A stretch of DNA of 64,000 nucleotides. Origin: REEB506 sp040381035 (GTDB lineage Bacteria > Pseudomonadota > Alphaproteobacteria > Caulobacterales > Aquidulcibacteraceae). The notes under the pieces were generated by a model, which had not been told where the DNA came from, searched no databases, and saw nothing but the letters and a program-made list of their open reading frames with translations. Of this stretch, positions 16,522 through 25,221 are shown one piece after another (positions within the stretch are counted from its first letter, which is position 1; every line of letters begins with the position of its first letter). Both the position numbers and the translations under genes were made by a program. The stretch is taken from the NCBI GenBank assembly GCA_040381035.1, contig JBEIHY010000008.1, forward strand, positions 1 through 64,000. Reading direction: 5' to 3'.

Positions 16522-17560
16522 ACGTTGCGTTTGGCGCAAGGGTGCAGCTTGCCTGCAGCCAGCGCACATTGATCCCGAGCCGCTCGGCGTCAATCTCGCC
16601 CCAAACATAAGACAAGGCGCGGTCATTACCTTTTTCATGAACGTACAAAGTGAGTGACGGGCGATTTGGCCCCATCGGCCATTCGACGGCGCGCAGGCGC
16701 AAAAAGAATTCCCGCGGCGTCGGCTCGTTGGTTTTAATCACCAATTCGCCGCCCTGGTCATGGATCAGCAGTTCACGCTGGAACTGCCAATCGTTCAAGC
16801 CGGCGCCGCTATCGCCATGTTTGGCGCCGCGCAGCGTCGCGACCCAGCATTGAAACATCCGCGCTCTGCGCAACTCGTGGGGCATCCCAGCTTTGTTGCC
16901 ATAGACATAAGCGCCGGCGGCGTCGACGGCCCGGTCAGGGATCGACAAGCCGTTTTGGCTCAACACGAGATCGTCGGTGATCACAAGTGTCTGGCCGTTG
17001 CGTTGCGACGTCACTCGACACGCGCCCGCTTTCATCGCGCCGATGAATTGCGCGTTCTGGCGGCGCCAATAGACAGCGCAGCCCAGACCAGTCGTGGCCT
17101 GATCTGGCGTCAGGCTTGCGAGCTTGGCCGGGTCGCGCCAAGCGCCCACCAGTTTGGCCGTGTCTTTGGGAATGAAGATGTCAAGGCGGATGGCGTTTTC
17201 GGCGGCATCGATGACGAATGTGTAGATAAGCTGGCGATAAATCTTGGCTGGGTCGTTGTCGGCATATTGCTCGACATAGAAGACGTCTTTGGCGAACGCC
17301 GGCAGATCGACGGGGCGAATGATCGAATGGATTCGGCCGTGGCGTTGCGCCTCTGGCGTTTTCAGATCCTTGGCGAAGAAAACCTGCCGATCATTGTCCC
17401 AACGGCCGGGAAACCAAGCCAGCAGATCGCCCAAATCTTTTTCCAGAACCTGCCGGCGCATATCTGCGGCGGCAGGGTCGGTCGGCGGCAAAGGCGCTTG
17501 CGCGACAGCGGACGCGGCAAATAGAGCCGCAATCGCAGAAACGACAATAGCGCGCAGCAT
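16514..17560 (-). CDS. CpcT/CpeT-like (chromophore lyase family) secreted protein
   Basis: A 348-residue protein with a signal peptide (MLRAIVVSAIAALFAASAVAQA), then LAWFPGRWDNDRQVFF, FYVEQYADNDPAKIYRQLIYTF and GLGCAVYWRRQNAQFIGA, the calycin-barrel motifs of the CpcT/CpeT family. In cyanobacteria these attach bilins to phycobiliproteins; no bilin or phycobiliprotein gene is seen here, and the secretion signal argues for another ligand. The ATG at 17560 lies 17 bases downstream of the TonB receptor's terminator, with GGGGG as a possible ribosome site. It could be expressed by read-through from the receptor gene. Confidence 0.78.
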   Translation of the reverse strand: MLRAIVVSAIAALFAASAVAQAPLPPTDPAAADMRRQVLEKDLGDLLAWFPGRWDNDRQVFFAKDLKTPEAQRHGRIHSIIRPVDLPAFAKDVFYVEQYADNDPAKIYRQLIYTFVIDAAENAIRLDIFIPKDTAKLVGAWRDPAKLASLTPDQATTGLGCAVYWRRQNAQFIGAMKAGACRVTSQRNGQTLVITDDLVLSQNGLSIPDRAVDAAGAYVYGNKAGMPHELRRARMFQCWVATLRGAKHGDSGAGLNDWQFQRELLIHDQGGELVIKTNEPTPREFFLRLRAVEWPMGPNRPSLTLYVHEKGNDRALSYVWGEIDAERLGINVRWLQASCTLAPNATFK

Positions 17561-17576
17561 AGCAGACGCCCCCAAG

Positions 17577-17610
17577 AAAAAGGCCGCGCCAAGTTGCCCT
17601 GGCGCGGCCT
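17577..17610 (-). terminator. Rho-independent terminator of the TonB receptor gene
   Basis: On the minus strand a perfect 10-bp GC stem (arms 17600-17609 and 17582-17591, GGCCGCGCCA/TGGCGCGGCC) with an eight-base loop is followed by TTTTTC. It lies 30 bases after the receptor stop and directly before the CpcT-like gene, so it should limit expression of the latter. Confidence 0.9.
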
Positions 17611-17639
17611 GCGAATTCATTCAGTGCAAGCCGAACAGA

Positions 17640-20162
17640 TCAGAACTTGACCTTCATTTCCGCGCCGACCTGTTGGCCTTTGCGCAAACCATAGAAGAAG
17701 GCGCGCGGGCCGCCGGTATCGACGCCGGTGGCCGCAGCGCCGGTCAAGCCGGCGCCGGCTGCCGTGCCTTGGTAAAGGTCAAACCAACGGGTCGCGATGG
17801 TGATCGAGTCGTCATCGGTGATGTTCTTGCCGAACACCGTGAACGACCAGCGCTCCGCCTCCAGGCCGATGCGGGCGTTCAACAATGTCGTTTCGCCGGT
17901 TTCAGCCGTGTTGTGGACCTGGGTGTATTTGGTCGAGGCATAGCTGCCATTGGCGCGCGCAAACCATTCGACGCCTTCCATTCCGGTCGGCGCGGTATAG
18001 CCGACATTGAAGCTGGCTTGCTGTTTGGAGGTCAGCGGCACCTGCTTACCTTTGATGGAGCAGCTCGCGCCAGCCGGAATAACGTAACCGGGCGGTGTGC
18101 CGCGCGGCACATTCGGCGTTGAGCTCATCAGCAGACCGCCCGAGGTGAGCGTGTACTGGAACTCGTCACAGCCCTGGCTAAACCGCGGATCGGTATAGGC
18201 ATAGGTGACGCCAAAGTTGAACCGATCCGTCACGGCGGCGCGGAATTCGGCTTCAAAGCCCTGAATGCGGGCCTTGCCCTGGTTGGTCACAACGGACGTG
18301 ATGCCAAGCGTGTTCGGGTTCTGCACCGCTGTGGTCAGCTGATAATCCAGGGCCACGGTGTCATAAGCCGCCAGAGTGAACGCCCCGCGGCCGCCGAACA
18401 AGGATTGCTTCCAACCCACTTCGACGTTTTGCGAAGTTTCTTGCGCAAACGTGTTCTTGTTGACGGCCAAACCGATCGAGCCGTTGAGGCCACCCGGCTT
18501 CACGCCTTCCGAATAAATGGAATACAACGTCGTTCCCGCCATCGGCTTGTAAGTCAGCGTCGCGCGCGGGGTGAAGTTCTTGAATGTGGCGTTATCAGCA
18601 TAGGTCACCCGGCCGATCGGGTTTGTCAGGCCGTCGCCATATTCTTCCGTTTTGCGGCTTTCGCTGGCCTGACGGCCTTCGAGGTCGAAGGTCAGCTTTT
18701 CGGTAATGTCCAAGGACAGCGAGCCGAAATACGCGACGTTGGCGGTCTTGTCGTTGGAAACGACCGGCCCGGTGAAGTTGCGCGCTGCCGTGTAGCCGAA
18801 ATTGAACGGCACGCCGCGGGTTTCGGACGCATAGCCATACAGGCCGACCAGCCAACGCAGGCGTTGATCCTGGGCGCTGGCGAGGCGCGCTTCGACCGAA
18901 TAATCTTCCTGGCGCGAGCGGCTGGAAATCGCAAAAAAGCCGTTTCCGGTCGGCGTGGCTGTGTACGGCACGATCCCGGATACAAGCGCGCCGGTTGGGA
19001 ACGACGGGTTAAAGGGCGCGCCGAACGCCGCGCCGCCATTGTCGTTCTGGAAATTGCTGTCAGACCCCGTCTTGCGCGTTTCATTGCGGAAACCGGCCAA
19101 CAAGGTTGCGGTCCAGCCATTGGGCAAATTGGCTTCCGCGGTGGACTGGCCATACAGCGCATCGCGCCAAACGCCCATGAACGGGCCTTCCGGACGCGTG
19201 CCGTTGGCGCCGCTGTTTTGGGCGATTGAGCTCGGATTGGCTTTGATTACGCCGCAGAAATACTGATTGGGATTGTTGTCGGTCGTCGCGGCGGGGCCGC
19301 GGAATTGGTTCGACCGGAAGCCCGGGAAGCAATTATTGACATTGGAGCGCTGGAAACCGAACGCCCGCGGGCCGTCGCGATCTTCCAGATAAGTCAAGCG
19401 GCCCTTGACGCGAAAATTGTCGTTCGGAACAAAATTCAGCACGCCGGAAATGGAGCTGGTTTGTTCCTTGCCGAGGGTCTCGCCGGTGGCGACGTTGTTC
19501 CACTCGCCGCCATATTTGTAGTAGCGCCCCGCCAAGGAGCCGGTCAGCGTGTCACCGATCAGGCCGCCGGCGATGCGGAAGTTCAGGTCTTGCTCGCCAT
19601 GTTGGGCGGCGGAACCGCGAAACTCGCCGGTCAAATCCTTGCCGGGGGTCTTGGTGATGTAATTGACCGCGCCGGCATAGGTGTTGCGGCCATAGAGGGC
19701 CGATTGCGGCCCCTTGATCACTTCGACACGCGCAAGGTCATTCAAGTCAATGGACTGGATATCGCCGGCATAATAGACGCCATCGACGAAGAATGCGGTG
19801 CCGGATTCAACGCCGTTTTGAACGGTGGCCAAGATGCTGGCCTGTCCGCGCATAACCGGGCGATCGCTTGAGCGGCCGAACGCCTTTGAGAAGCTGAGGC
19901 CGGGCGTCTGAGCGGCGATGTCGTCAATCGATTGCAGGCCTAGATTTTGGATTTGCGTGGCGGTATAGGCCGTCACCGCGATCGGGGCTTCCAGAAGGGT
20001 TTCTTCCTTCTTACGCGCCGTCACCACGACTTCTTCTTGATTCGTCGCTTTTGCGGTCGGCGCGGCCTGTTGGGCCTGAGCCTCGCCCGCTGGCGTGATG
20101 CCAACGCCTGCCGCCAAAGCAGCGGCGGCAGCACCCCAGGATAGAATCTTGCGCGTGTTCAT
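17640..20162 (-). CDS. TonB-dependent outer-membrane receptor
   Basis: An 840-residue protein with a signal peptide (about 1-31), a plug domain (EEVVVTARKKEETLLEAPIAVTAYTATQI... about 43-150, including FGRSSDRPVMRGQ and GRNTYAGAVNYITKTPG) and a beta-barrel ending in the outer-membrane terminal Phe (KVKF). It imports large or scarce substrates with energy from TonB. It belongs to the broad group often linked to catabolic loci rather than siderophore clusters. It is divergent from the ten-gene hydrolase operon, which suggests it supplies that operon's substrate (inference). GGGGAG lies nine bases before the ATG. Confidence 0.93.
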   Translation of the reverse strand: MNTRKILSWGAAAAALAAGVGITPAGEAQAQQAAPTAKATNQEEVVVTARKKEETLLEAPIAVTAYTATQIQNLGLQSIDDIAAQTPGLSFSKAFGRSSDRPVMRGQASILATVQNGVESGTAFFVDGVYYAGDIQSIDLNDLARVEVIKGPQSALYGRNTYAGAVNYITKTPGKDLTGEFRGSAAQHGEQDLNFRIAGGLIGDTLTGSLAGRYYKYGGEWNNVATGETLGKEQTSSISGVLNFVPNDNFRVKGRLTYLEDRDGPRAFGFQRSNVNNCFPGFRSNQFRGPAATTDNNPNQYFCGVIKANPSSIAQNSGANGTRPEGPFMGVWRDALYGQSTAEANLPNGWTATLLAGFRNETRKTGSDSNFQNDNGGAAFGAPFNPSFPTGALVSGIVPYTATPTGNGFFAISSRSRQEDYSVEARLASAQDQRLRWLVGLYGYASETRGVPFNFGYTAARNFTGPVVSNDKTANVAYFGSLSLDITEKLTFDLEGRQASESRKTEEYGDGLTNPIGRVTYADNATFKNFTPRATLTYKPMAGTTLYSIYSEGVKPGGLNGSIGLAVNKNTFAQETSQNVEVGWKQSLFGGRGAFTLAAYDTVALDYQLTTAVQNPNTLGITSVVTNQGKARIQGFEAEFRAAVTDRFNFGVTYAYTDPRFSQGCDEFQYTLTSGGLLMSSTPNVPRGTPPGYVIPAGASCSIKGKQVPLTSKQQASFNVGYTAPTGMEGVEWFARANGSYASTKYTQVHNTAETGETTLLNARIGLEAERWSFTVFGKNITDDDSITIATRWFDLYQGTAAGAGLTGAAATGVDTGGPRAFFYGLRKGQQVGAEMKVKF

Positions 20163-20366
20163 TAGTCTGTTCTCCCCAGAGGCGCGGCTTTGCGCTACCC
20201 CAATGGCCGTTCGAACTTGCCAACTCGAACCATGGAAAGAATATACCTAGTGCGCAACGCTTTGTGACGCCCTCGCGATGACTTCATCCTGAGCTGTGGA
20301 CGCCAGGACACACTCTCGATCGTATCTGATGCGAGAAACAAAACGACGAACAGGTTCACAGAATTT
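20163..20366. promoter_or_regulatory. Divergent promoter region, TonB receptor and hydrolase operon
   Basis: The 204-base gap separates two divergent start codons. For the minus strand a weak sigma-70-like pair can be drawn: TATATT near 20238-20243 with GTCACA 17 bases upstream. No clear operator or riboswitch was found. The shared gap suggests joint control of uptake and breakdown. Confidence 0.4.
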
Positions 20367-21095
20367 ATGGCGAAAACACCCAAATCCCCTCCTGCCCGCT
20401 TCGCGCCTACCATGCAGCGCGAAGACCTGACGGCACGGCAAATTTATGAACGGGTAAAGGCCAACCCCAAGCGGGCCAAATTCGGCTTTGGGGCCAAGCT
20501 CGCGGTGGTCAATGTGGATTTCCAGCAGGCCTATACCCGGCCCGATCTGTTCCCCGCTTCAGCCTATGTCACTGACCCCGATCAGATCACGCATGTGAAC
20601 GCGATCAGCACGCTCGCCCGCAGTGCGGCCATGCCGGTAATCTGGACGCGGGTGTGCTACAAGCCCGATGGCGGCGACGCGGGCGTTTGGGGCACACGCA
20701 CCAACACGCCCGACAGCCTGCAGAACATCAAGTTCGGCTCAGACCGCCACGCCTTCGATCCGCGCACCGTGATCGATTGCGAACGGGATTTGATCTTCGA
20801 CAAGCGCATGCCGAGCGCTTTCTTTGAAACGCCCTTGGCGAGCTATTTGACGTTCCATAAGGTGGACACCGTGGTCGTCACCGGCGGCTCGACCTCGGGC
20901 TGTGTGCGCGCCACGGCTGTTGACAGCTTGAGCCACGGCTATCGCACGATCATTGCCGAAGAGTGCGTCGCCGACAAACATGAAAGCTACCACTTCGCAA
21001 ACCTGACGGACCTGCTGTTAAAGTATGCCGACGTGATCACCGTCGCGGATGTCATCAAATGGCTGACCAAAAAACAGCCGAAAGCGAAAGGCTAA
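20367..21095 (+). CDS. Isochorismatase-family cysteine hydrolase (N-carbamoylsarcosine amidase-like)
   Basis: The 242-residue protein has the family triad: Asp51 (NVDFQQAY), Lys146 (FDKRMPSAF) and Cys179 (STSGCVRATA), with the cis-peptide loop before the Cys. It resembles N-carbamoylsarcosine amidase and related enzymes, which release ammonia and CO2 from N-carbamoyl groups. It is first of ten genes on the plus strand, followed after four bases by a 71-residue protein. The start is the only ATG that precedes the conserved region without wasting an extra leader. Substrate unknown. Confidence 0.88.
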   Translation: MAKTPKSPPARFAPTMQREDLTARQIYERVKANPKRAKFGFGAKLAVVNVDFQQAYTRPDLFPASAYVTDPDQITHVNAISTLARSAAMPVIWTRVCYKPDGGDAGVWGTRTNTPDSLQNIKFGSDRHAFDPRTVIDCERDLIFDKRMPSAFFETPLASYLTFHKVDTVVVTGGSTSGCVRATAVDSLSHGYRTIIAEECVADKHESYHFANLTDLLLKYADVITVADVIKWLTKKQPKAKG

Positions 21096-21099
21096 GGCG

Positions 21100-21315
21100 A
21101 TGAAAATCAGCGTCACTGTGCCGCCCGAGCTTGAAGGGCTGATCGAAGACGCGTTGCAAAGCGGCGATTATGAATCGCTGGAACAGATTGCGCTGGATGG
21201 CTTGTGGCTGTGGGCCGACGCGGTTGAAACCGGCGGCGAAGCGGCCCAATCCGACGCCGCCGAAGAAGACGATCTCCTCGCCGCCATGGAGGCGAAAGCG
21301 AAAGGCAAAAGCTGA
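21100..21315 (+). CDS. Small acidic hypothetical protein, possible ribbon-helix-helix
   Basis: A 71-residue frame starting MKISVTVPPELEGLIEDALQSGDYESLEQIALDGL (two pieces), a strand-helix pattern like the N-terminus of ribbon-helix-helix or ParD/CopG-type proteins, with an acidic, Ala-rich tail. No toxin gene is next to it; the downstream neighbour is a DUF3303 protein. It may be a small regulator or a subunit of one of the hydrolases. It overlaps the next start (TGATG at 21313-21317), which shows it is part of the operon and probably real. Confidence 0.6.
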   Translation: MKISVTVPPELEGLIEDALQSGDYESLEQIALDGLWLWADAVETGGEAAQSDAAEEDDLLAAMEAKAKGKS

Positions 21316-21590
21316 TGCTGTTCATGGTCGTTGAGACGTTCCAGAATCAAAACGCGCGCGCCGTCTACAGGCGCTTTGAAGAACAAGGGCGCGTGGCGCC
21401 GCAAGGCTTGCACTTTCGCCACAGTCACGTTGCTGCGGATTTGTCGCGGTGCTGGCAATTGATGGCATGCGACAATGTGACGTTGCTGCAAAGCTGGGTA
21501 GCGCAATGGTCTGATATTGTTGCGTTTGAAATCATCCCCGTTGTCGAGGGGCGCGATACGGCGGCAGCGCTGGAGGAGCAGCGGCCATGA
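21315..21590 (+). CDS. DUF3303 family protein
   Basis: The 91-residue protein matches DUF3303: MLFMVVETFQNQNARAVYRRFEEQGR, then GLHFRHSHVAADLSRCWQLMACD and WSDIVAFEIIPV. These are small ferredoxin-like (dimeric alpha/beta barrel) proteins, often next to catabolic or VOC genes, without a proven role. The start overlaps the previous stop and the end overlaps the next start (ATGA at 21587), so translation is coupled on both sides. Confidence 0.82.
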   Translation: MLFMVVETFQNQNARAVYRRFEEQGRVAPQGLHFRHSHVAADLSRCWQLMACDNVTLLQSWVAQWSDIVAFEIIPVVEGRDTAAALEEQRP

Positions 21591-22525
21591 AGTCCGATCC
21601 CAATCTGTATGATTACTGGCCCTATCGCGATCGGCCGAAAATGGTTTGGCCAGGTGGCAAGAAGCTCGCCTTCTGGGTCGCGCCGAATGTCGAGTATTAC
21701 GAGTTTGATCCGCCAAAAAATCCATCGCGCCCCGGCTGGCCCAAGCCTGCGCCCGATGTGGTCGGCTATTCGCAGCGCGACTGGGGCAATCGCATCGGCC
21801 ATTGGCGGCTGATGGAGCTGCTCGACACGCACGGCTTAAAGGGCAGCGTTTCGCTTTCCGTCGGATTGATCGACCACCATCCGGAGATCATTGAAGCCTG
21901 CGCCCAACGCGGCTGGGAATTTTTCAGCCACGGCATCTACAACACCCGCTACTCTTACGGCATGGACGAGGCCCAGGAGCGCGCCATGCTGGAGGATTCG
22001 ATCGCCGCGGTGCAGAAAGCCACCGGCCAGCGCATTCGCGGCTATCTGGCGCCGGCCCTGACCCACACTGAACGCACGCTCGATCTCATCGCAGAATATG
22101 ATTTCTGGTACTCCTGCGACCTGTTCCAGGACGACCAACCCCAGCCGCTGAAAACCAAGACCGGCAAGCTGATGAGCATGCCCTATTCGCTGGAGGTCAA
22201 TGACGTCATCACTTATGGCGCATTGGCCATGAGCCCGTGGCGCTATGCCGACATCCTCAAGCGTCATTTCGACCAGCTGCTTGAGGAAGGCGAGACCAGC
22301 GGCACGGTCATGTGCATTCCGTTGCACGCTTATCTCGTCAGCCAAGCGCATCGCATCCGCCCGTTCGCGGAGGCGCTGCGGCACATATGCGCACACACGG
22401 ACGATGTCTGGTTCACGCGCGCGGTGGATATCGCGGCGTTCTATCGCGAGACCTGCTGGGACAATACGATCGCCGACATCGCCAAACGCGGCCAGGCGAG
22501 CGGCGGAACGGGGTTCGCGCCATGA
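21587..22525 (+). CDS. PuuE-like polysaccharide deacetylase family protein
   Basis: A 312-residue NodB-homology protein. LAFWVAPNVEYYEFDPP corresponds to the first motif in PuuE-type (allantoinase) members, which lack the classic TFDDG, and GWEFFSHGIYNTRYSYG holds the following His. GYLAPALTHTERTLDL is the later R/P motif. PuuE enzymes open cyclic ureides, so a cyclic amide or ureide substrate is plausible here. It is the first of two such genes in the operon, starting within the DUF3303 stop and ending within the next start. Confidence 0.85.
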   Translation: MKSDPNLYDYWPYRDRPKMVWPGGKKLAFWVAPNVEYYEFDPPKNPSRPGWPKPAPDVVGYSQRDWGNRIGHWRLMELLDTHGLKGSVSLSVGLIDHHPEIIEACAQRGWEFFSHGIYNTRYSYGMDEAQERAMLEDSIAAVQKATGQRIRGYLAPALTHTERTLDLIAEYDFWYSCDLFQDDQPQPLKTKTGKLMSMPYSLEVNDVITYGALAMSPWRYADILKRHFDQLLEEGETSGTVMCIPLHAYLVSQAHRIRPFAEALRHICAHTDDVWFTRAVDIAAFYRETCWDNTIADIAKRGQASGGTGFAP

Positions 22526-23052
22526 CCACCGCCCTTCTTGTCATTGACGTTCAAAAAGGCATGTTCGCCTTTCTGGACTTCAAGCCCCATGATGGCCCCG
22601 GCCTGTTGGACGCGATCGCAGGATTGCTGGCGCGTGCGCGCGCGGCCGGCGCGCCCGTCGTGTTTGTGAAACACAATGAGCCGGGCTCGCCGCTCGAACT
22701 CGGCATGCCTCTGCACGACATCGCGGACGAAATCGCGCCCCTGGCTGGCGAACCGGTGATCACCAAGTCCTGCTGCGGCGCATTTCATGAAACCAATCTG
22801 AAGCAAACGCTCGCTGGACTGGGCGTCACGTCGCTCGTGATCTGCGGCATGCAAACGGAATTCTGCGTCAATACCGCCGTGCGCACTGCGCGCGAGCACG
22901 GCTTCGCGGTCCAGGTCGCACAAGCCGCCCACACGACCTTTGACAACCCCACCCTCAAAGCCCCACAGATCATCGCGCATCACGAGTGCATCTGGCCGAG
23001 CCAGTTCGGTCCGGTCGTTCCGGCTGCCGAGATCGGTTGTGCACCGCAATGA
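22522..23052 (+). CDS. Isochorismatase-family cysteine hydrolase
   Basis: The 176-residue protein has Asp9 (LVIDVQKGM), Lys82 (ITKSCCGAF) and Cys115 (GMQTEFCVNTA), the full catalytic triad. It belongs to the compact branch that contains nicotinamidase- and RutB-like amidohydrolases. As the second cysteine hydrolase in the operon it may act on a later intermediate after a deacetylase step. ATG at 22522 overlaps the stop of the deacetylase gene (ATGA), and the stop overlaps the next start, so the gene is translationally coupled. Confidence 0.88.
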   Translation: MTTALLVIDVQKGMFAFLDFKPHDGPGLLDAIAGLLARARAAGAPVVFVKHNEPGSPLELGMPLHDIADEIAPLAGEPVITKSCCGAFHETNLKQTLAGLGVTSLVICGMQTEFCVNTAVRTAREHGFAVQVAQAAHTTFDNPTLKAPQIIAHHECIWPSQFGPVVPAAEIGCAPQ

Positions 23053-23534
23053 GCACCGCGCTGCGCCCTTATGCAGCCGTGGACCTGCGCTGGATGCATC
23101 CGTTGAATCAGCGCTTCGCCACCGAACTGTCGAGCGAAACGCCGCGAAGCCTTGCCGCCCGCGCCGCGCGCGCCTGCGTGGCGTTGGTCGCGCCGCCAGA
23201 CCGCGGCTTTCTGTTGGCCTTCGATCAAGAGCCGGCGCCGGGCGCGATCCATTTCGGTTGGCTCGCACAGCAAAGTGCCGATTTCATCTATGTGGACCGG
23301 ATCGTCACCGCGCCCCATGCCCGTGGCCAAGGATTGGCGCGAGTTTGCTATGAGGCGCTATTTGGTATCGCGCGCAGCCGCGGCGCCAAGCGCATCACCT
23401 GTGAAGTCAATCTTAGTCCCCCAAACCCTGCCTCAGACGCTTTTCACGCCGCCATGGGCTTTGCCGAGATCGGCCGAAACGAAATGCCCGGCGGCAAGAT
23501 TGTGCGCTACCTCGCCTTGGACCTCGCGCCATGA
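23049..23534 (+). CDS. GNAT family N-acetyltransferase
   Basis: A 161-residue protein with the acetyl-CoA binding motif A: YVDRIVTAPHARGQGLARVCYEALFGIARSRGAKRITCEVN (about residues 82-122; R/Q-x-x-G-x-G/A as ARGQGLA), then AFHAAMGFAEIGRNEM. It would acetylate an amine; in this operon it could modify an amine set free by the hydrolases or protect the cell from it (inference). Start and stop both overlap neighbours by four bases. Confidence 0.85.
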   Translation: MSTALRPYAAVDLRWMHPLNQRFATELSSETPRSLAARAARACVALVAPPDRGFLLAFDQEPAPGAIHFGWLAQQSADFIYVDRIVTAPHARGQGLARVCYEALFGIARSRGAKRITCEVNLSPPNPASDAFHAAMGFAEIGRNEMPGGKIVRYLALDLAP

Positions 23535-24439
23535 CCCTGCCCGGCGACTATTTCACCTATCCCCACCGCAAGCATGGCATGGACCAGGACCGCTATGCTT
23601 GGCGGCGGTCGATTGACCGCCCAAGACTCGCCTTGCCCAATGGCAAGCAAATCGCTGTGATGATCGTTGTGCCACTTGAATTTCACATGCTCAACCCAAG
23701 CGGCAAACCGTTCAAGCATCCCGGCGCCATGCAGACGCCCTATCCGGACCTGCGCCATTTCACGACCCGCGACTATGGCAATCGTATCGGCGCATTTCGC
23801 ATCTTGAAGGAACTGAAAGCTGCAGGCGTAAGGGCCACTTTCGCGGTCAATGCGCGGCTGCTTGCGCGCGTCAAACCGCTCATCGGCGCGATTCTCGAAG
23901 ATGACCACGAGATCGCCGCCTATGGCTGGGACACCGACAGCCTCCATTTTAGCGGCATCGACCCGGACGCGGAGCGAAAATTCATCCTTGATGCTCGCGC
24001 CGCCTTTAACGCTGATGGCCTGCATCCAAAGACCTGGATGAGCCCCGCGCGCCAACAGAGCTTCGCCACCCCCGATCTCATCCGCGCGGCAGGTTTCACC
24101 GTGTGCCTGGACTGGGAGATCGACAATGTTCCTGTGGCGATGCGCACCGATCACGGCGTTCTGATCTGTCCGCCCCTGTTCCATGAACTCGATGATCGCA
24201 AACTGTTCATTGACCAACGCCAGACCGAAGCCGAATGGCGAGACCAGATTCTGGAAGCCGCCGCCCTGCTGAAATCCGAACACGGACGGTTTGGCGGCCA
24301 GGTGCTCAGCTTTACCCTCACCCCCTATGTGATCGGCCAACCGTTCCGAATCTGGGCGCTGCGCGAAACACTCGCCGCACTCGGCGGCGACAACCAGGTC
24401 TGGTGCGCGACCGCGCGCGAAGTTTCTGAGGTAATGTGA
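23531..24439 (+). CDS. Second PuuE-like polysaccharide deacetylase family protein
   Basis: A 302-residue NodB-fold protein paralogous to the one two genes upstream. VMIVVPLEFHMLNPSGKPFK marks the first motif and the shared DYGNRIGAFRILKELK segment matches DWGNRIGHWRLMELLD in the paralogue. The usual histidine position after the second strand reads IAAYGWDTDSLHF, so the active site differs from that of the paralogue (Tyr-Gly instead of His-Gly). Different ring or acyl substrates for the two copies would explain keeping both. Coupled to neighbours by ATGA and TGATG overlaps. Confidence 0.82.
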   Translation: MTLPGDYFTYPHRKHGMDQDRYAWRRSIDRPRLALPNGKQIAVMIVVPLEFHMLNPSGKPFKHPGAMQTPYPDLRHFTTRDYGNRIGAFRILKELKAAGVRATFAVNARLLARVKPLIGAILEDDHEIAAYGWDTDSLHFSGIDPDAERKFILDARAAFNADGLHPKTWMSPARQQSFATPDLIRAAGFTVCLDWEIDNVPVAMRTDHGVLICPPLFHELDDRKLFIDQRQTEAEWRDQILEAAALLKSEHGRFGGQVLSFTLTPYVIGQPFRIWALRETLAALGGDNQVWCATAREVSEVM

Positions 24440-24867
24440 TGGTCGCCGCCAAGATCCCAACGCCCAAGCCGGCGGCCAAAATAAAGGCGCCAGCCGCCAA
24501 GGCCAAGCCGGCCGCAGCGTTGACCTGGCCGAAATTAAAGAAACTCGCGCTCGATCTTGGCTTTCCCAATGTCATCGAAACCACCACTTGGGGCCAGCCG
24601 ACATTGAAGGCGCATGGCAAGCTCTGGTGCTGGTGGAGCCCGCACAAGGACGCCCCCGTGTTCAAGGTCAGCCGCGAGGAGCGCGAACTGCTTCTGGAGA
24701 TGGAGCCCAAGGTTTTCTTCGTCACACCGCATTACCAACCGCACGCTCTTATCCTCGCGCGGCCTGACAGAATCGATCTCGCCTGGATCCGCGCCAATCT
24801 GATCCGCACTTGGCGCGAGATCGCGCCGAAGAAAGTTCTCAAAGCCTATGATGAGAGCCTGTCATGA
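24439..24867 (+). CDS. MmcQ/YjbR family protein
   Basis: The 142-residue protein has a lysine/alanine-rich N-terminal stretch (about 1-30) and then the MmcQ/YjbR domain: LDLGFPNVIETTTWGQPTLKAHGKLWCWW, VFFVTPHYQPHALILARPDRID and LIRTWREIAPKKVLKAY. This CyaY-like fold is thought to bind DNA or nucleotides, with no clear role. The ATG at 24439 overlaps the preceding stop; a GTG three bases before is also possible. It is an unusual member of a catabolic operon but its coupling is clear. Confidence 0.82.
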   Translation: MVAAKIPTPKPAAKIKAPAAKAKPAAALTWPKLKKLALDLGFPNVIETTTWGQPTLKAHGKLWCWWSPHKDAPVFKVSREERELLLEMEPKVFFVTPHYQPHALILARPDRIDLAWIRANLIRTWREIAPKKVLKAYDESLS

Positions 24868-25220
24868 CCGACCGGATCACCGCCAATCTGCCCGCCCGCG
24901 ATTTTGATGAGACCGCCACCTTCTATCAGCGCCTGGGGTTTGCGCTCGACTACCGCGACGACGCATGGATGATGATGTCGCGCGGGCCACTGGAAGTGGA
25001 ATTCTTTCCGTATCCGGATTTGGCCCCGTTTCAGTCTTCGTTTTCCGCTTGCGTTCGCGTGGCAGACCTTGATCGTCTGTATGCGGACATTGCAGCGCTC
25101 CGATTGCCGCAAGCCGGCATTCCGCGCCTGCAAGGTCCGCCCTGGACGGTCGTGGAAGATCTGCGGATGTTCGCGCTGATCGATCCCAATGGGTCTTTGT
25201 TGCGTTGCCTGGGGGAATGA
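24864..25220 (+). CDS. VOC family protein (bleomycin-resistance/glyoxalase fold)
   Basis: A 118-residue single-domain protein: ITANLPARDFDETATFYQRLGFALDYRDDAWMMM, then VEFFPYPDL and FALIDPNGSLLRCLGE. This matches bleomycin-binding-like members of the VOC superfamily, which dimerise to bind or convert small molecules. Metal ligands are not complete as seen in glyoxalase I, so binding rather than catalysis is likely. It starts inside the stop of the MmcQ gene (ATGA) and ends one base before the nitrilase-like gene. Confidence 0.82.
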   Translation: MTDRITANLPARDFDETATFYQRLGFALDYRDDAWMMMSRGPLEVEFFPYPDLAPFQSSFSACVRVADLDRLYADIAALRLPQAGIPRLQGPPWTVVEDLRMFALIDPNGSLLRCLGE

Positions 25221-25221
25221 G

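Noticed and set aside
21100..21590. Toxin-antitoxin pair (RHH-like protein plus DUF3303)
   Set aside because: DUF3303 has no toxin features and both genes are embedded in a catabolic operon.
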